Source: Clostridiales bacterium (lineage in GTDB: Bacteria; Bacillota; Clostridia; Christensenellales; Pumilibacteraceae). From it: 64,000 nt of DNA. The notes below the pieces were generated by a model, which made no database searches, was not told the origin of the DNA, and saw nothing but the letters and a program-made list of their open reading frames with translations. The stretch lies in contig JAFLVD010000001.1 of assembly GCA_022508485.1 (NCBI GenBank), positions 124,001 to 188,000 of the forward strand, read 5' to 3'. A program made the position numbers and the translations under genes. Below are positions 60,394 to 64,000 of the stretch, piece by piece (within the stretch, counting starts at the first letter, position 1; the number at the start of each line of letters is the position of its first letter).

Positions 60394-61302
60394 TTATACT
60401 ATTATAAACTTTTCCACCAGTTCTTTTAAAAAGGAAGTGTCGCCGCCGAAATCGGCCGAAAGCGCGGTCGTTGCGGTGTTAAGGTAATTGTTTAACAGTT
60501 CCTTTGCGGCGGCGAGGTCCAAAAAGTCGAGGACGCTTGTTCCGTCCGTTTTTTCGCCTGCGATATATTCGGATATGTCGTCGTAAAGCTGGAAAGCTAT
60601 TCCGAAGTTTTTTCCGAACCTTTCCACCGCGTAAAAAAGCTCTATTTCTTCGGGGCTTACGCCGCTTAAATCGACGACGCTCATTTCGTCGTCGAACAGC
60701 ATTGACAGCAGTCCGTTTCCTTGTTTTTGGGAAAACGCATAGCCTGATAAGCACGAGCCTTTAATAAGCGAGGCGGTTTTCTTTTCGTAGATATCGATAA
60801 GGTCGTCAATGCTCTTGTTTTTACGGTATAAATCGAGATACTGACCGTGGATAATTCCGCGGTCGCCGCTTAACGAAAAATGCTTCATCGACTTTACGTC
60901 GCCCACCGCGAGCGACGAGTCTATCATAGCGTTGTACGCCATGTCGAGAAGAGCGTCGCCTGCAAGAAGAGCCTTTGCCTCGCCGTATTTTTTATGCACG
61001 GAAGGCTTGCCGCGGCGAAAGTCGTCGTTATCCATGCACGGCATATCGTCGTGAATGAGCGAATACGAATGCATCATCTCTATTCCGCAGGCATACCAAA
61101 GCGCGTTTTTGTCGGGCTGTGTGTACATACTGTGCCATTCCAAAAACAAAACGGGCCTAAGCCTCTTTCCGCCCGGGAACAATGCGTATTTTAAAATCTC
61201 TTTAAACTCGTCCGGATAGGAAGTGTCGTCGACGCACTTGTTGAGGCAATCGTCTATCTGTTCCTTCCACTCGGCAAGTCTCAAATCGAACTTTTCGCTC
61301 AT
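60394..61302 (-). CDS. ispA: Geranyl/farnesyl diphosphate synthase
   Basis: Prenyl transferase making short-chain isoprenoid diphosphates. 302 residues: GGKRLRP, first Asp-rich motif DDMPCMDNDD, and a second Asp-rich motif that reads DDISE rather than DDxxD. The change of the last Asp to Glu is conservative, so activity is likely. Starts with an ATGA overlap of the xseB stop. Confidence 0.92.
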   Translation of the reverse strand: MSEKFDLRLAEWKEQIDDCLNKCVDDTSYPDEFKEILKYALFPGGKRLRPVLFLEWHSMYTQPDKNALWYACGIEMMHSYSLIHDDMPCMDNDDFRRGKPSVHKKYGEAKALLAGDALLDMAYNAMIDSSLAVGDVKSMKHFSLSGDRGIIHGQYLDLYRKNKSIDDLIDIYEKKTASLIKGSCLSGYAFSQKQGNGLLSMLFDDEMSVVDLSGVSPEEIELFYAVERFGKNFGIAFQLYDDISEYIAGEKTDGTSVLDFLDLAAAKELLNNYLNTATTALSADFGGDTSFLKELVEKFIIV

Positions 61303-61568
61303 GCTTCCGCCGTACGAACGAGAATTTTATCAAGCTCGCCTTTAAGCGCTTCAATATGCTCGCGCGTGCGGTCAAGCTCGTCGATACACTCTTTGGTAAG
61401 CTTAATGCCGCTTTCGAACAGCGCCATTCCGTCCTCGAGCGAAACGTCCGATTCGAGCTTAGCGACAATCTCTTGCAGCTTTTCTATTTTTTGCTCGAAG
61501 TCGGCGGAGGTCGCCTCTTTCTTTTTGGGTATGATAAATTCTTCGAGCATTTCGTCCAATTCTTCCAT
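61299..61568 (-). CDS. xseB: Exodeoxyribonuclease VII small subunit
   Basis: An 89-residue helical partner of XseA; the core FEQKIEKLQEIVAKLESDVSLEDGMALFESGIKL region matches XseB. AGGAG precedes the ATG. Between xseA and ispA as usual. Confidence 0.92.
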   Translation of the reverse strand: MEELDEMLEEFIIPKKKEATSADFEQKIEKLQEIVAKLESDVSLEDGMALFESGIKLTKECIDELDRTREHIEALKGELDKILVRTAEA

Positions 61569-61579
61569 AGTGCTTTCTC

Positions 61580-62815
61580 CTATTTTTTGGAAACGTCGTC
61601 GACAGACGCCGAGGCAGAGCCGTCGGCAAAAACGAGCTTAACTTTGTCGCCGCGTTTTAGTTTAGACACGTTTTTAACAAGCCTTCCGTTAAGCGTAACC
61701 GCCGCATACCCCGATTCGAGTATTCTGTGCGGATCGAGCGCTTTAAGCAGTCGGTGATTTTTTTCCACTTCGTCGCGCTTGTACCTAAAAAGCTTGGTTT
61801 GAGCGTTATTAAGATTATGCGCGAGCGATAATACGCCTTGTCCTTTTACCGCGAGCTTTTGCTTTAACGAGTAGTAGCCGCGCTCGCTTAATAAGGAAAT
61901 AAACCGTTTTTTCTTTTCTATGCCGAGCGATACCGCCGCCGACAAACTCGACACGGCGTCGTATACTTTCGTTTCCCTGTATTTTTGCTTATTTTCGAGC
62001 GCAGAGCGCGCGCGTTCGATAAGCAGCAGAATGTCATTGATTAGCGCCGCCGCGTGAGCGTTTACTATTTCTCCGGCAATGGAGGGAGTGCCTGCTCTCG
62101 TTCCGGCGCAAAAATCACAGAGCGTATAGTCCACCTCGTGGCCGACTGCGGATATAATCGGAATTTTGGAAGTGGCGACCGCCGTCGCTAATGCCTCGTC
62201 GTTAAACGCGTCGAGGTCCTCGTCGCTTCCGCCGCCGCGGCAGAGTATTATGGCGTCCGTTTTTTCGTTCTGCAAATATTTAACCGCTCTTGCCATCATC
62301 TCGCCTGCGCCCACGCCCTGGACCTTAGCAGGACACACTCGCACCGACACGAACGGGCTTTTATCGGATACGACGCGGATAAAATCGCGGATTGCCGCGC
62401 CGTCCGCGCTTGTAATAACAATCACGTTTACGATATACTTGGGAAGAGGAAGTCTGTTTTCAAAGTAGCCGAGTTCGGAAAGTCTTTTTTTAAGCTCGGC
62501 GAATTTAGCCGCCTTTTCCCCGTCTCCGCACGGCGAAAACTCGTTATAAACAAACGACACCGAATTGCGCTTTTCGTAAAACCGCACGCTGCCTTTAAGC
62601 ATTATCTTTTCGCCCTTTTCTATCTTGTCGCGCGAATTGAAATGCATACAGCGCACAGAGCAATCGTTTTCCGATAAAGTCAAAAAGGTGTGTCTGTCCG
62701 AATAGGAAACCTCCGCCACCTCGCCCGTAAGCGATACGTCGTGCAAAAGTTCCTCGTCGTCGAACACCCCTTTCAGATACGACGACAGTTGTAAAACCGT
62801 CATCTGTCTATTCAT
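61580..62815 (-). CDS. xseA: Exodeoxyribonuclease VII large subunit
   Basis: Single-strand exonuclease subunit with an N-terminal OB fold and a catalytic domain (ITSADGAAIRDF, RGGGSDEDLDAFNDE, SAVGHEVDYTLCDF). 411 residues, normal. The ATG at 62815 overlaps the folD stop. Confidence 0.95.
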   Translation of the reverse strand: MNRQMTVLQLSSYLKGVFDDEELLHDVSLTGEVAEVSYSDRHTFLTLSENDCSVRCMHFNSRDKIEKGEKIMLKGSVRFYEKRNSVSFVYNEFSPCGDGEKAAKFAELKKRLSELGYFENRLPLPKYIVNVIVITSADGAAIRDFIRVVSDKSPFVSVRVCPAKVQGVGAGEMMARAVKYLQNEKTDAIILCRGGGSDEDLDAFNDEALATAVATSKIPIISAVGHEVDYTLCDFCAGTRAGTPSIAGEIVNAHAAALINDILLLIERARSALENKQKYRETKVYDAVSSLSAAVSLGIEKKKRFISLLSERGYYSLKQKLAVKGQGVLSLAHNLNNAQTKLFRYKRDEVEKNHRLLKALDPHRILESGYAAVTLNGRLVKNVSKLKRGDKVKLVFADGSASASVDDVSKK

Positions 62816-63653
62816 CAAACGCCCCGTCTACCGTGTTCATAAGCAGCATGGCTATCGTCATAGGCCCCACGCCCCCGGGCACCGGCGTAATGTAGCCGGC
62901 GACTTCTTTAACGTTTTCGAAGTCCACGTCGCCGAAAAGCCCTTCCTCGTCGCGGTTCATTCCGACGTCTATTACGACCGCGCCGCGTTTTACCATGTCG
63001 GCGGTAATAAACTTCTTTTTGCCGACTGCGGCGACGAGTATATCCGCCTCGCGCGTAATATCGGCGAGGTTTACCGTCTTGCTGTGGCATACCGTAACGG
63101 TAGCGTCGGCGTTAAGAAGAAGGGTCGCAATAGGCTTACCCACGATATTGGACCTACCGACAACGACGGCGCGTAGACCTGCAATCTTTACGCCGGTGGA
63201 ATTTATAAGTTCCATTATTCCGCGCGGAGTGCAAGCCACAAAGCGCGTCTTTTCGCCCAAAAACAGCTTGCCTGCGTTTACGGCGTGAAATCCGTCCGCG
63301 TCCTTTGTGGGACTGATTTCGGAAAGAACCGCGCGCTCGTCTATTCCCTTGGGAAGAGGAAGCTGGACGAGAATACCGTCCACGTTTTTATCTTTGTTAA
63401 GCTTGCGTATAAGCTTTATAAGCTCGGCCTCGGTAACGGCGTCGTCAAAGTCGTACGAGAACGATTTTATGTTGCACGCCTCGCACGCTTTTATTTTGTT
63501 GCGAACGTAAATTTCCGACGCCGGGTTGTTCCCTGCCTTGATTACCGCCAAGCCGACCTTGCGCGAGTATTTACCTTCGAACTCCTCGGCACGCTTTTTT
63601 ACGTTTTCCTTAACTCGGGCGGCAACCGCCTTTCCGTCTATAATCTCAGCCAC
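62808..63653 (-). CDS. folD: Methylenetetrahydrofolate dehydrogenase/cyclohydrolase FolD
   Basis: Bifunctional folate enzyme. 281 residues with YVRNKIKACE, QLPLPKGID, DGFHAVNAGKL, VVGRSNIVGKP and TPVPGGVGPMTIAMLL. Overlaps nusB by 8 bp. Confidence 0.97.
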   Translation of the reverse strand: MAEIIDGKAVAARVKENVKKRAEEFEGKYSRKVGLAVIKAGNNPASEIYVRNKIKACEACNIKSFSYDFDDAVTEAELIKLIRKLNKDKNVDGILVQLPLPKGIDERAVLSEISPTKDADGFHAVNAGKLFLGEKTRFVACTPRGIMELINSTGVKIAGLRAVVVGRSNIVGKPIATLLLNADATVTVCHSKTVNLADITREADILVAAVGKKKFITADMVKRGAVVIDVGMNRDEEGLFGDVDFENVKEVAGYITPVPGGVGPMTIAMLLMNTVDGAFDE

Positions 63654-64000
63654 CGCATTCTCCTTTTATGACCGACGCAAGGATTCCGTTTACGAACGAA
63701 TAGCTTTGCGTGTCCGAATAAAGCTTTACAATCTCGACCGCCTCGTTTGCGACAACCGCTTTGGGCGTGTCGGTATATATAAGCTCGTAAATAGCAAGAT
63801 AGAGCACGGCAAGATCGGGTTTATATATCCTACTAAGCTCGTACCCTATGGCATATTTTACTATTATTTCCTCGATATTCTTTTTGTGCTCGGTTATGCC
63901 GGCAACAATCGAATCGACGTAATTGCGAGAATCGGCGTCGACATCACCGTGTTCGGAAAACAAGTATTCCTCGGTGTCGTGATTAAAGGTTCCGGTCATG
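63646..64000 (-). CDS. nusB: Transcription antitermination factor NusB (C-terminal part)
   Basis: Visible residues (NYVDSIVAGITEHKKNIEEII, RIYKPDLAVLYLAIYELIYTDTPKAVVANEAVEIVKLYSD) match the C-terminal two thirds of NusB, which with S10 (NusE) helps rRNA antitermination. The N-terminal part lies beyond the right edge. First known gene of nusB-folD-xseA-xseB-ispA-dxs. Confidence 0.92.
   Translation of the reverse strand, partial: MTGTFNHDTEEYLFSEHGDVDADSRNYVDSIVAGITEHKKNIEEIIVKYAIGYELSRIYKPDLAVLYLAIYELIYTDTPKAVVANEAVEIVKLYSDTQSYSFVNGILASVIKGECGG

Overview
The window looks like a core-chromosome segment of an anaerobic, spore-forming member of the class Clostridia, probably an uncultured gut-type lineage. 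The evidence is the SCIFF peptide with its radical-SAM maturase, an IspH-ribosomal protein S1 fusion, a Na+-pumping decarboxylase cluster, and several sporulation genes (spoVM, spoIVB, a spoIIM-like gene, ytfJ, dacF, a ytxC-like gene). Almost every gene is on the minus strand. The only plus-strand genes are three tRNAs, a small accessory pair at 20.3-22.0 kb, a lipoprotein at 45.5 kb and rpmB at 52.0 kb.

Layout, left to right (transcription mostly runs right to left): 1-6.1 kb, miaB-mutS-mutL-miaA (mismatch repair and tRNA A37 modification). 6.1-12.6 kb, recJ-rel-MBL hydrolase-hemZ. 12.7-19.4 kb, the export block: a ytxC-like gene, yajC, a small membrane protein, scfA-scfB (SCIFF) and secD-secF. 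19.6-22.1 kb, tRNA-Val/Cys/Leu followed by a duplicated tRNA-Leu 3' end with terminators and an accessory pair (leucine-rich-repeat protein, SGNH hydrolase). 22.1-25.8 kb, a flavoprotein, flavodoxin, purB and an M19 dipeptidase-like gene. 25.9-36.6 kb, one long operon from a strong promoter at 36.6 kb: a divergent carboxyltransferase, oadG, a biotin carrier, oadB, oadA, surE, a BaiN-like flavoprotein, an AroH-Cmk fusion, plsC and ispH-rpsA. 36.7-41.5 kb, rluB and a segregation/sporulation block (site-2 protease, scpA, scpB, DUF2953, ytfJ, D,D-carboxypeptidase). 41.7-44.6 kb, yebC, an rRNA methyltransferase and infC-rpmI-rplT with a structured leader. 44.7-46.0 kb, a probable acquired gene and a lipoprotein. 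46.0-51.9 kb, asp23-fakA-recG-comEC. 52.0-55.9 kb, rpmB, spoVM, rpe, dacF, a spoIIM-like gene and spoIVB. 56.0-64.0 kb, nusB-folD-xseA-xseB-ispA-dxs-nadK-recN.

The main discoveries are these. (1) A 23-codon spoVM gene sits between rpmB and rpe. (2) A hybrid cluster carries all three kinds of transcarboxylase subunit (5S-like, 12S-like, biotin carrier) plus the OadB/OadG Na+ pump; its 12S-like subunit has lost the usual oxyanion motif, and its OadB has an extra loop. (3) A chorismate mutase (AroH) is fused to cytidylate kinase. (4) Three genes (miaB, rpe, nadK) have -10 boxes only 6-7 nt before ATG and no Shine-Dalgarno sequence, which predicts leaderless mRNAs. (5) At three junctions a terminator-like hairpin overlaps the start of the next gene. 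(6) infC appears to start with ATT. Promoters recognised here are strikingly uniform: nearly all are sigma-A-type with a 17-bp spacer.

All function calls come from reading motifs and gene order; no database search was run.
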